Notes under the pieces: generated by a model
The model's input: the letters and a program-made list of their open reading frames with translations, nothing else
The model's database searches: none
Told to the model about the DNA's origin: nothing
From: Piezodorus guildinii
Lineage: Eukaryota; Arthropoda; Insecta; Hemiptera; Pentatomidae
Direction: 5' to 3'
Assembly: GCA_023052935.1 (NCBI GenBank)
Contig: CM041292.1
Span: 102,677,906-102,741,905 of the forward strand
Length of the DNA stretch: 64,000 nt
Shown: piece after piece, positions 43,330 through 55,377 of the stretch
Layout: each line of letters starts with the position of its first letter
Numbering within the stretch: the first letter of the stretch is position 1
Made by a program: the position numbers and the translations under genes

Positions 43330-43932
43330 CCATAAGACGAAATATATTAGTAGCAGAAATGGTGGCGATCTTAATGATATTAATATATCAGGGCATACTT
43401 TTGAACACGTATAGAAATTAAAGTATTTAGGTTCAATGATAACAAGAAAAAATGAAATCCAGGAAGAAATAAAGTCCCGGTTAAAGGTGGGAAATGTTAT
43501 TATTCAGTTGCTAAATTACTTAGCTCGCGGCTTCTGTCTAAAAACTTAAAGGTTAGAATTTATTAAACTATTATTCTTCCGACAATTCTTTACGGATGGT
43601 GGCCGCTTACTTTGAAGGATAAACTACGGCTTAAGGTTTTCAAAAATAAGGTACTGCGTAAAATATTTGGTCCGAAGAGAGATGAGGCCACTGGGGAGTT
43701 TAGAAGGTTGCACAACGCGGAATTGCGGAACTTGTATCCTGTGAACATAATTGAGTTGATAGCATCGCGGAGACTCAAATGGGCGCGTAAAGTTGTTGGG
43801 CTCGGTGAGGAACGGATACCGAGAAAGTTGGTATTCGCTGAACCGACTGGTAGGCGTCCGAAAGGTAGGTCGAAGCGTCGATGGGAGGATTGCATTAAGG
43901 CTGATCTCGGGAGCTTGAGCTTGAACATTTGA
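43330..43932 (+). pseudogene. LINE reverse-transcriptase C-terminus
   Basis: After a frameshifted start (SSRNGGDLNDINISGHTFEH, KYLGSMITRKNEIQEEIKSR) an open stretch from 43612 reads KDKLRLKVFKNKVLRKIFGP, KRDEATGEFRRLHNAELRNL, ASRRLKWARKVVGLG, ERIPRKLVF and GRRPKGRSKRRWEDC, stopping at 43930-43932. This is the C-terminal end of the same broad LINE type as 17716-18395, with 'RKIFGP', 'NAEL..LY', 'RRL.WA.' and 'GRR..GR...RW.D' blocks. The final third is uninterrupted, so this copy is younger than the 17.7 kb one. Confidence 0.85.
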
Positions 43933-43989
43933 CGAGTCTGTGCAGGCGGAGTTTGGTGGTATCGGCATCGAACCTTCGGGTTCGGTAAG

Positions 43990-44689
43990 CCTATTATTAT
44001 TATTACTGGGCCCAGGACCCTTCATGAGTTGTAGTAGTACAAGGTTTTTTTTAATTTTTTTATTTTTTATACTATATTTTTTACATAGTTAAGTAAAAGG
44101 TAAGGTTTTACCAAAATTAAAATTCAGTTACAACTGTTATTGTAGATGGAAAATTACATTGAATGAATGTTAAATTTTCTCATTTGGCGGTCAAAGAAAG
44201 AAAGCAATGAAGTAGTCTAAACTTTTTCTATATTGATTTACACTCCAAGCCACATTATATGTTCCTTAAGTATCTTCTGAGGTGTCCTTAGGAGCCCTGA
44301 TATGGCCAACAATGTGAGTCGAATCGTTAGCAGAACAATGAATAGTTTAGGCTATTTTATTGTTTTTCCTTCTTTTACAGCTATCCGGACTATTTCCTCC
44401 TAAGTCTCCGAACGGTAAACTATATATATATTCATAAATACTTTAATATGTTTGTTACACATTTTGATACACATTTTAAATACTTTCAAGTTGCATAGCA
44501 TTTGGCACACATACCTATGGGCAATGCTTACAAAGAGCCAGGGGAACTCCAAACCAAACTCGTCTCTTCCCTTTTGGAGAGAAATGTTTAAACCATGATA
44601 TTCCTGCAGTTTTCTCTCAGTCGCTGGTGTAATAGCCAGTGGAACCTGAGTAAATGTTCTTAGGGATATAGACCTTCCGCGCTTATGTG
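43990..44689. other. unassigned spacer
   Basis: No supported feature. A weak polymerase-like reading near 44210-44350 is listed among rejected items. Confidence 0.4.
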
Positions 44690-44890
44690 TAGAAACTGGC
44701 CATTACTAAAAGGTTTCGGGGTCACTGTCGTTTTATACTTACAGAAAAATATAAGATAACATGATGAGAGGGACAGGAAAGGGATTGCTTTGATGAGTTA
44801 GGTTCTAATGTATTTTATAGAATTAGGATATCGAAAACGATTGGAATATAAAGCTCAAGATTTAAATTTAATAGAAGGAATATAACTAGT
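44690..44890 (-). mobile_element. jockey-like LINE 3' coding end, relic
   Basis: At DNA level it follows 3820-3980 on the same strand: 'aaaggtttcggggtcactg' versus aaaggtcgcggggccactg, then 'ggaaagggattg' versus ggatagggattg, and 'gagttaggttct' versus gaatgaggttct. Too many changes to give a readable protein. Confidence 0.55.
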
Positions 44891-45689
44891 TAAACCAAGA
44901 CTCATTTATTATTTTCTTTAATAGATTACGGTTATTTAATTTATTGCTAGCATAACTTTATTTTTCTGCTTTACCTCTGTTGCCTTAATATTTTGTATAT
45001 AAAAATTTTGTATTTTTTTATATTTTTTGTTTTTTGTATAAAAGGGTATTGCTACATATTTTTAATAAGGGTATTAATCTTACTCTCTAAAAATATTACC
45101 ACTTTTTAACTATCTCGAACTATTTATGGCATGGACGAAGGATTACTACAGGGAGTGGTGTTGTAATTGACGAACACTATGAGAGTGTAACTATCTTCAT
45201 GTTTGCATCTGGTTTCGATTTAATCTCGCAATGAGTTGTGTAGAAGACCATATAGTGAAAATATATATTCTATTTTTAAAATAATTCATTGTTTTTGAAA
45301 ACAAGTACCTTTCTAGAGCGATATTGATGATTCAGGTTTCCGGTACCAGTCCACGTCATGGGCTTTACCGAACCGATTACAGTCGGGACTGGTTAGTTAG
45401 GTAGGTAGAGTGGCTTGGCGTGTACGCAGGGGATAGTCAATGCCAGGGAGGGCAAGACTTATTATAAATAATATTTCTTGGTGTTCCTAGTCCACTTGTG
45501 AAGTGGGAACAGGAGCTTGGAAGGGGGTCATGGTAATCCTAGAATATATACCGAGTACATTAGTGTCACTTTGACAATATCAATACCAAGTACTAAGCTG
45601 CACTGACCTTCTTCAATATAAAAAAAAAATTAATTGGCTTCACATTTATGAAAAAAAAAATTAAACAAGCTCAAACTACACTGCTCCAC
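44891..45689. other. unassigned spacer, one less AT-rich block
   Basis: The block 45330-45560 is richer in G and C than its surroundings but matches nothing I recognise. Confidence 0.4.
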
Positions 45690-47121
45690 AAAAAAAAAGT
45701 GACGGGCGCACTTTGAAAAATCATTTTTTTTCTCCTGTGAAATTAATGTGCATTACATCAAAGGTTTATAAAATAATATTCTTTTCGGGTGATTTAGAGG
45801 TAAAATTAAGATTAAGAATGTTTGTTAAAAAAAAATGTTTTTCTCTGTTGAAATCAACTTTCAATAACAGGTATTGATTCGTCTTGCATGAATTACTGCC
45901 TGGAGCCTTTTAGGCACACTTCTTATAAGGTTTGCTACATCTTGCGGGATTTCCTCCCATGCTTCCACTAAACAAGTTCTTAGCTGCTGTAAGTTTTCAG
46001 GAGGGTTAAATCTTCTTCTCACACCTCTTTAAAGTTCATCCCAGAGATGTTCAACAGGATTTAAGTTAGGGCTACGAGCTGAATTCGTGTATCATTAAGA
46101 AATTGCTGAACACAGTATGCATTGTCATGCATAAAAATATACTTTTCTCCAATAAATGGAGCAAAAGCTAAAACATATTGTTCAAGGATCTCTGTTATGT
46201 ACAAATCTGCATTTAGGGAAGGTCTGTTGAAAACATGGAGATCAATTTTTGCTTCCAAAGATATTCCTTCCCACACCATCACCGAACCACCTCCAAATAG
46301 CACTCTTCTAGTAATGTTACATTCAGAATAACACTCACCTCACCTTCGGTAAACTCAAGCACGCTCATCTGGAGAGTAAAGTGAAAATCGTGACTCTTCG
46401 CAATAAATAGAGTCCTCCATTCATTTTCATTTCAATATATGTGCTCTAAAGCAAACTTTAAACGGGCTTTTAGATGATTTGCAGTGAACTGTGGACCTGT
46501 GGCTACCCTCCTGGGATGTAAGCTCATTTCAGCAAGTATTCTTTTGACAGTTTCAGCACTAATTGAAACATCACGAACCACCCGAAGCCTTTAAGCAGTA
46601 GAAAAGCGAATGTATTAAAATAAACCGATCATCTCGTGGCAGGTTCGTTCTTGGGCGACCTGAACCTACGTCTGTTGATTCCAGTGTAACGGAAACGTTG
46701 GATCACTTTACGCACAGTGGTTTCAGGTAATCTTAATGCCTGAGCAGCGTTTCTCTGACTAGAAATTTTCGAAATAGACATTTTTGACTAAACGGCACTG
46801 GCCACTTGCTCGTCGGTGATTAGTAATTCAAGCAAGAAGAAGCAATACCCGTTATTGAAAGTGGAATTCTACAGAGAAAAACATTTTTTTTTTTTAATAT
46901 ACATTTTCGTTATTTTCCTCGGTTTTCCTTTTTTCTCCAAATAAATCGTTATTATTTGTTTCTTAATTTTAATTTTACCTCTATATCATTCCAAAACAAT
47001 ACTATTTTATAAAACTTTTGATGTAATGCACATTAATTTCACAGGGAAAAAAATAAAATGATTTATCAAAATTTGAGGAAGGAAGGTGATAAGTTTTGGA
47101 TGGGTGGCTCTTGGGCACTGT
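45690..47121 (-). mobile_element. Tc1-like transposon with long terminal repeats
   Basis: The two ends are inverted relatives over more than 200 bases with gaps. The left has 'cctgtgaaattaatgtgcat' and 'tacatcaaaggtttataaaa' and, inner, 'tgtttttctctgt' with 'actttcaataacaggtattg'. The right has the complements at 46855-47060. The outermost ends (cactgctccac on the left, gggcactgtgg on the right) match less well, so the exact limits are uncertain. Size, transposase and long repeats fit a Tc1-like element. Confidence 0.82.
45861..46781 (-). pseudogene. Tc1-like transposase, decayed
   Basis: ATG at 46779-46781: MSISKISSQRNAAQALRLPE, then TTVRKVIQRFRYTG, the paired-type DNA-binding helix-turn-helix. 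After frameshifts come IYCEESRFSLYSPDE (first catalytic site, with the usual aspartate read as glutamate), RRVLFGGGSVMVWEGIS, FMHDNAYCVQQFLNDTRIQL (second aspartate) and, after a small deletion, RSPNLNPVEHLWDEL (third acidic residue, glutamate). The C-terminus ends LQAVIHARRINTCY at the stop 45861-45863. About 307 codons, slightly short of the usual 340. Stops and frameshifts rule out activity. Confidence 0.88.
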
Positions 47122-48604
47122 GGCAAAACCTTACCTAATATGATAAAGATGAATCCAGATATTGTCTATTAGGAATATTGGTATGAGATTATATTTATTT
47201 TATACAACTGAACTATTGTGCTGTTAGTTATTGAATCTTCACTTCTAAAATTCTAACTTTATTATGTAAATTATTGGTAAGAGGAGCAATAATTGGGGCA
47301 AGTGCGGAAAAAATTAAATTTTTCGAATTTTTTCATTTTGATCATCTGGCTCGTGTTTCTGTTCTACATTAGTCATGCAGTGATATATAGCACAAATTTC
47401 TTCCAGGCTAATGTATAGTCCTATTTATTGAGGCTTAAAATCAAGATGGTGGAAGTTTTGCTTAAATTACACCCAACTTTCAGAGTTTGCTTTATAACTG
47501 GGAAAAATATTGAAATAATTCTAATGTTTTTATCCCTTTCTAGGATGTTTAAATATGCCACACATAAGACGAATTGGTCAAAAAAATATTTTTGGTCACG
47601 TAACCAGTCCAAAGTTACGAACTACCGTAAACATTTTTAAAAGGTAGTGCAACAAAAAAAGCCCCGGCTTCCTCCGGGATGGGGAAGGTATTTTCTCAAA
47701 ATAGATGTGTTAAAAAAAGATTAGAACAAAAATCATCTGCCTTTATCTGCCTATCCGATCATAGCACCGCAAAGAAAAGAAAGGATAGACCTTTGTTTGT
47801 TGCACTATTTGTTTACCTAATTGGCTCAGATAATAATGTCCCCACGGCAAAACACTTTTAATTCCAGTTCAGTCTAGTTGCTAATGTTGTCTAGCCATGA
47901 GCTCTATCAAAATTAAATACAGCGATTTGTGTGAGTGCTTGTGGGTGGTACAAACTTCGACGTATTTCTTCGACGCTGAAATCACCCTGAACATGACGAG
48001 AAAAACATTTCTACAATGATGACAGCTCTATGTAAGAGTTTCTTGCCTCATTTTAATTAAAAACCAACAAAAAAAAAAAAAACAGTGTAAATCGGGATCG
48101 GGCTAGGTTCAGAAAAATATTCAGCGAATGGATGGAAAATGAATATGTTTTCCACATACCAGACTGGAGACTTTAGATCCTTTTATCATGAACATGAGAC
48201 CCGAACCAAAGAAAAAGCATCTGGAAATCAGTGATACAGCTAAGCTACTGTGAGCATAATTTCCTTGAATTTCAAATCGTAAGTTTCTTTTTTCTCTAGT
48301 TTAATTATTTACGAAATTTCCCAATTTTTTGAACTTCCTAGAATTTTTATTCGTAAGTATTATTTAATTTTAATATACACTCAAAATACTTGTTTGAACT
48401 GGTTTTCATAAGTGCAACCTATTTCGAAAATTTCTGAATTTATTTTCTTGCCAATAGGCTTTAATTTTCTCATTAGTTATTTAATTTTATTTAAAATTTC
48501 AATAAAACCATTGCACTTGATGTATTTTTTTATTCTGAGCCGAATGTGACCAGCCCCAGGTTTTTATGCTAATCCGTTTTCGAGATATGAATTTTTTCTG
48601 CTTT
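47122..48604. other. unassigned spacer, no supported gene
   Basis: Open frames at 47428-47640 and 47679-47861 are unrecognised. No repeat landmarks. Confidence 0.45.
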
Positions 48605-48750
48605 TTGGCTATTCGGCCCCGCTGTGCGGCGTTTTAGTGGATAGAGCTGTGGCGAGGTAATTGTTTTGCTATTCCAGCAGGATAGCGAACCTAGGTAGAG
48701 AAACACACCTGGACTCTATAAACTAATATTTAAAGCCGAAAATTGAGGAA
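48605..48750 (+). repeat. SINE-3-like unit
   Basis: The head has 'ggcgttttagtggatagagc', tRNA A-box-like. Then come 'atagcgaaccta', 'cctggactctataaact' and 'gccgaaaattgagg', which follow the order of the 21425 unit. No clear B box. Confidence 0.45.
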
Positions 48751-49256
48751 AAAAATGTGGTAATCTTACTAGACCTTAGTATAGAAAAAGTACAAAGGTT
48801 GAAGTAAAAAAGTTGAAAGTATAAAAGATAATTTTAATAGTGTTTCAGTGCTTTAATTGCGTGAATTACATTAAAACGAAAATATCATTCTACCAGCTAT
48901 ATTTTATTTTAAATATGATGGTGAATTTGTCAATTTTTTTGTATTCTCAACCAAAATTTTAGAAAGAATACATTTTTTCAACTCCTTATATTTAAGATAT
49001 ATTTTAGGCACTATTCGCTCAATTTTACTAAGGCTCAGTTCTTCAAAGGTTGCAAACTTGGAAAAAAATAAACAGTTCTTCAATTGAAATCAAATAATTT
49101 TCATTTTAGATTTTTCTCTAGAAAAAATTAAATAATGTATACCGATTTCCATTAATAAGCAATGGCACTCATAAATAAAATGACGGTTACCGAACAGAAC
49201 TGAATTGATTAACAAATTATAAGTGCGTGAGAACAAGCATATAGTTGGGGTGTAGG
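48751..49256. other. AT-rich spacer, nothing recognised
   Basis: No recognised feature. Confidence 0.4.
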
Positions 49257-49406
49257 TTAAAAATATAAATAATCTCGTAAAAGCAGTACTTATGATAAGA
49301 TTTCTTAAAAACATTGCTCAGATAAAGATTCCTTTTTAGAAGTGAAGAACGCGTTTTTAAAAAACCTTATTTAAGTACTGTTTTAACGAGATTATTTATA
49401 TTTTTA
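49257..49406. repeat. imperfect inverted repeat, 41-base arms
   Basis: The left arm (49257-49300) holds aaatataaataatctcgt and 'cagtacttat'; the right arm (49366-49406) is its inverse, 'aagtactg' with acgagattatttatattt. The loop is about 65 bases. It may be a small MITE or hairpin; no target duplication is evident. Confidence 0.7.
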
Positions 49407-49639
49407 GGGTTATCACTGAGTATAAAACATAAAGTATTTTATAGAATTATTTTTTTAAATGATTATGCTTTGAAACAGGGCAATGTTGCCGATAAACTTA
49501 TTTTCTACCTTCACTAGAACCAGAGATATGAAATAAAATTTGTTTTACCGCGCTAAGTCCGACAAACTCCCGGGGAGCGTTGGTTCTTAATATTTTGCAT
49601 GTCTAGTTTTACCTTTAAAAAAATCATCAATATCGGTGG

Positions 49640-49787
49640 GACACGTTTGGGATCCTCTCCTTGTCAGTGATCCTAAAACCTATATTACTAATGGAAACTC
49701 GAGTTCAACAATTTTCATGATCGTAATACCTTTCCTTATTCTATATTTCATATATAGGTAAGTAAGTGAAACCAATATTACAATAAT
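49640..49787 (-). repeat. Rep-A terminal fragment
   Basis: Matches the left end of Rep-A in inverse: 'acaattttcatgatcgtaat', 'ctttccttattctatattt' and 'catatataggtaagtaagtg'. Short and diverged. Confidence 0.6.
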
Positions 49788-50020
49788 TAGTCCAGTCGTC
49801 TATATGAAAAACAGTAGATTCTTTTTCATTTTATTATTTTGGGTTCTGACATGCTGAAATATCGGACCTTTAATTTTGATTGTTGTTTATTATCTTTTCT
49901 TGTTTAACAATACTTGCCTACAGTAATAAAACCACAAATATAAATATAGCCAGTATATTTCATGTTTTTAATCATATCTCCAATACATGCAAACTAGTAC
50001 CTTATTATAACAGGAGCTTT

Positions 50021-50270
50021 GTTTATTTTATTCATTTAACGTCACATTATCATACAATAGCTAATCGGACGATGGGGGAAAGGTATCTTAAAGAGTACCT
50101 GATATCGAATCGGGTCGGGAATACCGTTTTACGACCCCTCCGAAAGACGGCATAACTAAGGAGTTTTTACTCCCATTAAAAAATCTCAGCGTCATCTGCA
50201 AGATTTGAACCCGTGACCTTGAGCATAGAAAGCTGTTATGCTAACCAATACAACACAGGTGACCTCTAAT
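50021..50270 (-). mobile_element. SINE-1 copy with target duplication
   Basis: Flanked by aggagcttt (50012-50020) and aggaacttt (50271-50279), 8 of 9 identical. Body: 'catttaacgtcacattatca', 'agctaatcggacgatgg', 'aaagagtacctgatatcg', and head 'gatttgaacccgtgacc' and 'gttatgctaacca'. A piece of the body around the 'cctatcc' block is deleted. Confidence 0.85.
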
Positions 50271-50279
50271 AGGAACTTT

Positions 50280-51829
50280 ACCAATTGTTAGATAGATTCT
50301 TAGAATTGTCAAAAAACAGAAAACAACTGACGTCATGATCTTCGCCCAGGACACACGGCATAGCCTTGAATGTTCGAATGTGACCGAGCACGTCAGAGTA
50401 AGTCGATCCGGTTTCTTGTTTCCGGTAATTCCTTTGACCGGTCGGGAAACCCTCCAGGCAGGATTCCGATAGGATTTATTAAACAGTCTCATCCTTACTG
50501 AGCTATTTCCTGATATTCTTTCCCTGCGAAAGTAGTTTTAGAGATTTTTCTGTGTAGTGAATATTACGCACCATGAACGTCATTTTTGTCTACCTCATTT
50601 CTGGTTGGAAGCATTCCAAAAAAGATTACATCCATGAAATTTCCAGATGTAATGTCTCAACTTTAGGAAGGAACATAGTTCACGTTTACCGTGACGCATG
50701 TGTCTTGTAGAGTGATTTATCAACTCTTGTGATCATTTTTTTATGGTAATGAATTAAAAAATTTCTAATTTAGAAAGTTATTTAAAAAATATATAATAGC
50801 GTGTGCACTCAGTTGACTCCCCGCACAAGATCAACACATGTGTCTGCTACATCTTTGCTGCTCAGATTTAGTCCTATTAAGACTTTTAACTCTTAATCTT
50901 TGGGCGAACTTTAAAATATTAATGTTTTATAATATTCTGAAATATTGGTAGCATTGGAAATATTAAAAAAACTATTAGTAGCTTTGTTTTTATAGGATCT
51001 TGTGGAAATGTTTAAATTAGTTTTGACATAGACGTGTGTATACATACATATACTCGTATAGGTATGTATGTGAATAATATTAAATATAAATATTTCTAGT
51101 GTAATTTGTTTTTGTATTTATTATCTTATAACTAACATATTATTATTATTGTAAAATTAATTACCATCAATGATGGTCCCCCTCACCAGCAGATGGGCAT
51201 TCACTGATTCCATACTGAATCTATGTTTACTCAATTTCTGAAGCCATGTATCAGACATATTTTTATTATATATGTTTGTATTTTTTTTTTATGGTTTAAC
51301 AATAAGTCCGTGTATGTAAATTGTATTTAAGCATGAGTTAATAAATATATAATAATGATAATATTGTGAGAGAAGGTATAGAGATTCGTGTAAATCAAGG
51401 AAGTGGCAATTAAATATAAGTTATTATTTAATTGATAATTTATAATTTTACACAATTTTCGGAAATTCCCATTCATTAATACGATGAAACTTTTACTGTT
51501 ATTTTCAGAACTATGTTTAAACGGATATTGCGAGTTGAGTGGCACCGAGTCTAGGAGCAGGCCAAGTGGGAAAGGGATGACTTTTTTTTGGAATGAGAAG
51601 GTAGAAGCCTGATGTAGTTTGCCGTAACCCCAATCAACCCAAACAGGATTGGTTCTATTCCAGCTAAATTATATATAATAATAAGTGATGAGTATTGGCA
51701 AAAGAGATCATTGACCCCTTTCCACCTACCGGCACCACGACTTAAAAAACATACATCCGTTGAAAATCGTATATTTTAACCCGAATAAAATTTTTCCAGC
51801 TTTTACCATTTACCATAAAAATTAAGCAT
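50280..51829. other. AT-rich spacer, no supported gene
   Basis: A less AT-rich block at 50310-50480 has an open frame without recognised similarity. Nothing else stands out in about 1.5 kb. Confidence 0.45.
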
Positions 51830-52180
51830 GTTTTTTCTTTCTTTTTTTAGATCTAACATAAAACAGATTTTACATATGTAAAAGAAATAAAATTCTAGAA
51901 TCTTTATAGTTGTGAGATTGCCAGGAAAAATTTGGTTGGATTTGAAGATGGTTTATACAATATTGTTGATAATTTCACAAAGTGTATTTAACAGATAAAT
52001 TTCAATTTAATTACTTTTGTTTTATTATTTTAAATAATCAACGTTTCTAATCGACAAAAAAAAAAAAAAATTACCCCTGCTGTCTTTTATATATTTATTT
52101 AATTGATACAAAAAACTATAAGTTCACATGACAATCCATTATATGCTAATGAGATGATGATTTCTTACAGCTACATCACC
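51830..52180 (+). repeat. Rep-C copy 1
   Basis: Shares 'aagaaataaaattctagaat', 'gtttatacaat' and 'cacatgacaatcc' with 59700-60030 in the same order, plus 'attatatgctaatgagatga' versus attatatgttaatgaaaaga. Two diverged copies, 8 kb apart, same orientation; both lie next to Rep-B sequence, so Rep-C may be a part of a larger Rep-B-containing element. Confidence 0.6.
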
Positions 52181-52249
52181 CTTATAGCATCCTACATGTA
52201 TCGCCAAATTTTATTTGAATGAAAATCGTCAAACGAAAAGTCTACTTCT

Positions 52250-52600
52250 GCTTTATTATTTTCAATAATGAACCTATGTAATATACCGAAAAAAAAAAAA
52301 ACCTTTCAACATTTGAGGTCTCATGTTTCAAAATATGTACAACACGAATGACAATTAAAAAAATTTCTCATAATTAATAAATAAATAACACCCCTAAACT
52401 TAGTGATATTTCATTGAGAATTATCGTTGAAATGGGTTGATAACTAGCAGAGATATACCGTTTTGAAATTAGCATTGGTGATATGCCGTTTTCCTTTGTA
52501 TTATTTATTGCTTTTCAAATTACTTAATTGCCTTACAACAGCTTTACGAAGATTGTTATTTGGAAACAATAAACTATTGTGTAATAATTTGGAGCGTTTC
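52250..52600 (-). repeat. Rep-B fragment, minus strand
   Basis: Contains 'attgcttttcaaattactta', 'attgccttacaaca', 'gttatttggaaacaata' and 'attgtgtaataattt', the inverse of the Rep-B start at 40985 and 55378. Confidence 0.65.
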
Positions 52601-53029
52601 TATTTTATATAAAATATTATTTGTTGAAAACTAAATATTTTTGTCTCCATCGTAATACCGTTCGGATCTTGACCATAAAATCTCATGGACATTTTTTCGT
52701 TTCTGTTTTTTTATTTTCTTAATTTTGGAATGACCGCCAATTACAATTGTTTTGGTTGCATAGGTTAGTTCTGGAAGAATCACTCTCTCATAGCTGAATT
52801 TTACATCTATCGAAATACAGTACTGTATTTCATATTGCAATATTGCATATCTTAGTGTATTAAAAAAAAAATAGTTGAAAACGCTGCAAATTATTACACA
52901 GTAGTACAATTTTTTCTTTATTTTATACATATTTTCTTTAAGTAACCAGACTATAAGGATTCCTTTCTGTTCATTGTTCATTATTCTAAGGGGACTTGAT
53001 CCCAGAATAAAATGTTTTTTTCATTTCAA
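52601..53029. other. spacer between Rep-B pieces
   Basis: Holds a short Rep-B start-like 'aacgctgcaaattattacac' near 52880. The minus-strand open frame 52631-52981 overlaps this repeat and is not recognised as a gene. Confidence 0.4.
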
Positions 53030-53890
53030 TGGTATATTATTTTAAAATAATAATATTAGGATATTATATCGATAGCTATTTATAAGAAATATGAAAAGGT
53101 ATAAATAATTCAAAGGAAAAGGCATATAACCATCACTGCTGATTTCGAAACGGTATATCTTTCTAATTTCTGAACCAATTTCAATGATTTGTTTATTTGA
53201 TAGAAAATTCCCTATGAAACAGCACTAAGAGCGAAATTGTTGGCATTATTTGTTTATCAGAAGAAACTGATATTTTTAATTCGTTATTTGGGGCTCTAGG
53301 CATCTTGAAATGTAATCTCTCGAATAATGATGAGGGGGAGATTTGTTTCTTTGTTAATTACAAATGTTAATTATTGAATATATTATACTAAAAGCATTTA
53401 TACTAGACTGTGTTACTATTTCCTTTTGATTTTTGTTCAAATAAAATCTCCTGATTCCAAAACACCTTACATTTTTTTTGAGTTATCAGGGAGTCACGCT
53501 CTTATTAGTTGTGGCATGACCATATAAGATTTTTTTGTTTCATCGCGTTGTCTTGATCTCGTAAATCTTTTCGATTTTTCTCTACCTTCAATAATAAACG
53601 AGTTTTGGTGAAATTACATCTACTATAATTTGTAACTTGAATATACCGATCAGTTTTTTTTTTTTATTATTTTTTTATTTTATAGCTTTATTGATTCTAA
53701 AACTCTATACATATTTTCTGTATCTTCAAAAATAACTGAGTTATGGGCATATATATATATAGGCGAGATTTCAATTTTTATCTGTTTTCCTTTTTGTTTA
53801 TAGACTCTACTGATTTTAAAACGCTATATACATTTTTTCTATCTTCAAAAATAACTGCGTATAAATTATAATTTTTCCAAGAAGGTACAA
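53030..53890 (+). repeat. Rep-B copy with minisatellite-like part
   Basis: Order: 'aataatattaggatatta', 'aataattcaaaggaaaagg', 'aggcatcttgaaatgtaat', 'tgtggcatgaccatataaga', 'catcgcgttgtcttg' and 'aaataactgagttatgggc', then partial repeats of 'ttgattctaaaactctatac' with 'tatcttcaaaaataactg'. It follows the inverse of the 57900-59325 copy. Confidence 0.7.
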
Positions 53891-54346
53891 GAAAAAAAGC
53901 CTTTTTCTGGGAACTAGAAAACTGAATAATGCAGATAGTGCGCCCCCGATTTAAAACAAGCAGATGGACCTTATTTCTCCAGATAGCTACTCTTCACCAA
54001 CGGAATTTCAGCAGCGAAAAAAACAAACAAAAAGATAACTGAATTAGAAAAAGACAGTGAGTCCTGAAGTAACACTTGCTGGACGAGCAATCAAAAGTTT
54101 CAAGATTATGGCTCATACTAACAATGTACGGTATGTTAGGACTTAAATTTTATTACAAACAGTTAAGACAATTATATCACATTTCATTAATTACTAATTA
54201 GGTCAACCAAAATAATATAAATGCTATCTTTGAAAGCCATAAGGCAAGATTCGCGAATTTCTTTGCATATATGGAGAGCTAAAAAGTTGAGGGCAGCTAC
54301 CAATGGAAAACGCATCCAAGGAGACTAGTTTTGTTTAAAAATACGT
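53891..54346. other. unassigned spacer
   Basis: No recognised feature. Confidence 0.4.
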
Positions 54347-54355
54347 AATTAATAT

Positions 54356-54628
54356 GGGGTTACCTGTAGCATGGTGGCTAGCATAAAGCATCCTATGCCA
54401 AAGGTCCCCGGGTGGCTTAAGGATTTTTTAATAAAAGTAAAAAATCCTTAGTTATGCCGTCCTTGGGAGGGAACGTTAAAAGGTGGTCCCGAATCTGTGA
54501 TTTCAGTTACTCGTTAAAGATCCCTATCCTAATTAAAACTGGATAGGCAAAATATAGGACTCCCAATATAGCATCGTCCGATTGGCCACAGCAGCCCAAG
54601 GACGTTAAATAAATAAACGAACAATCGA
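54356..54628 (+). mobile_element. SINE-1 copy with probable target duplication
   Basis: Flanks aattaatat (54347-54355) and aattagtat (54629-54637) agree at 8 of 9. Head 'ggttacctgtagcatggtgg' with a damaged B box; body 'aaatccttagttatgccgtc', 'ggtggtcccgaatctgtga', 'taaaactggataggc' and 'catcgtccgattggccac', tail 'acgttaaataaataaacg'. Confidence 0.85.
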
Positions 54629-54637
54629 AATTAGTAT

Positions 54638-55377
54638 TTATCAAGTACTTCTTCTTCTTTCTTCCCTATGATAGACATTGTAGGAAGTAGGGCGTGATGT
54701 CGTTTCCCTTGATCATCATACAAGATGACTAGGGACTATTTGCACCTTTCGGCTAACATCTGTGAAGTACTTAAACCCCATTACAGCCTTCTCCTTAAAT
54801 AATTTACCAATAGCTTATTTATAGCATCAAGGCCATTGGAACGTCAGGTTCATATTCAGCATAGAATCCGTTCGGAATAATCACACAGAAACGTCTACTT
54901 AAGTGCAATACAAGTCCAACAACCTGCATCAAAAGAATTACTGTCTGAAAGGAACATATCAATCACTGTCAGGAGCAAGACAGATTAATACACCAATTTT
55001 AATCCGGAAATTACTCAGAAGTAGGGTGGAAAATTTTTATTTTATTTATACATTGCTCTCTTGATTCAAAAAGGTATTCAGCGTTCAATCTAACACGGTG
55101 ACCTTTTCTCGAATGTCAGTTATCGAGAACAAAGAGCTGAGTGCGTTCATACTCGCTAAGTTATAGAAAAAGTATACTAAGAAAAATTAAATACGTCTTT
55201 TATAGATGCCGTATAAATATAAAAGGAATATGCTATCATTTCCAATCAAAACCGTTAATAAGTATTGTATTAGTATTTAAAAATATTATAAATATGCATA
55301 TATTTTTAAATTATGTGTTCATTAGAATATCATTGATTCGTAGATCACAGAGGTCACGTTTTACACTTACACTTCAA
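54638..55377. other. unassigned spacer
   Basis: Less AT-rich around 54650-54960; open frame 55141-55440 runs into Rep-B. No domain is recognised. Confidence 0.4.

Noticed and set aside
43590..44025. Minus-strand open frames of 112 and 133 residues
   Set aside because: They are antisense to the LINE C-terminus at 43330-43932, which has family motifs; these frames have none.
44210..44350. Possible polymerase motif C on the minus strand (SANDSTHIVG)
   Set aside because: Resembles a worn FADD block, but flanking motifs are missing and the match is too short.
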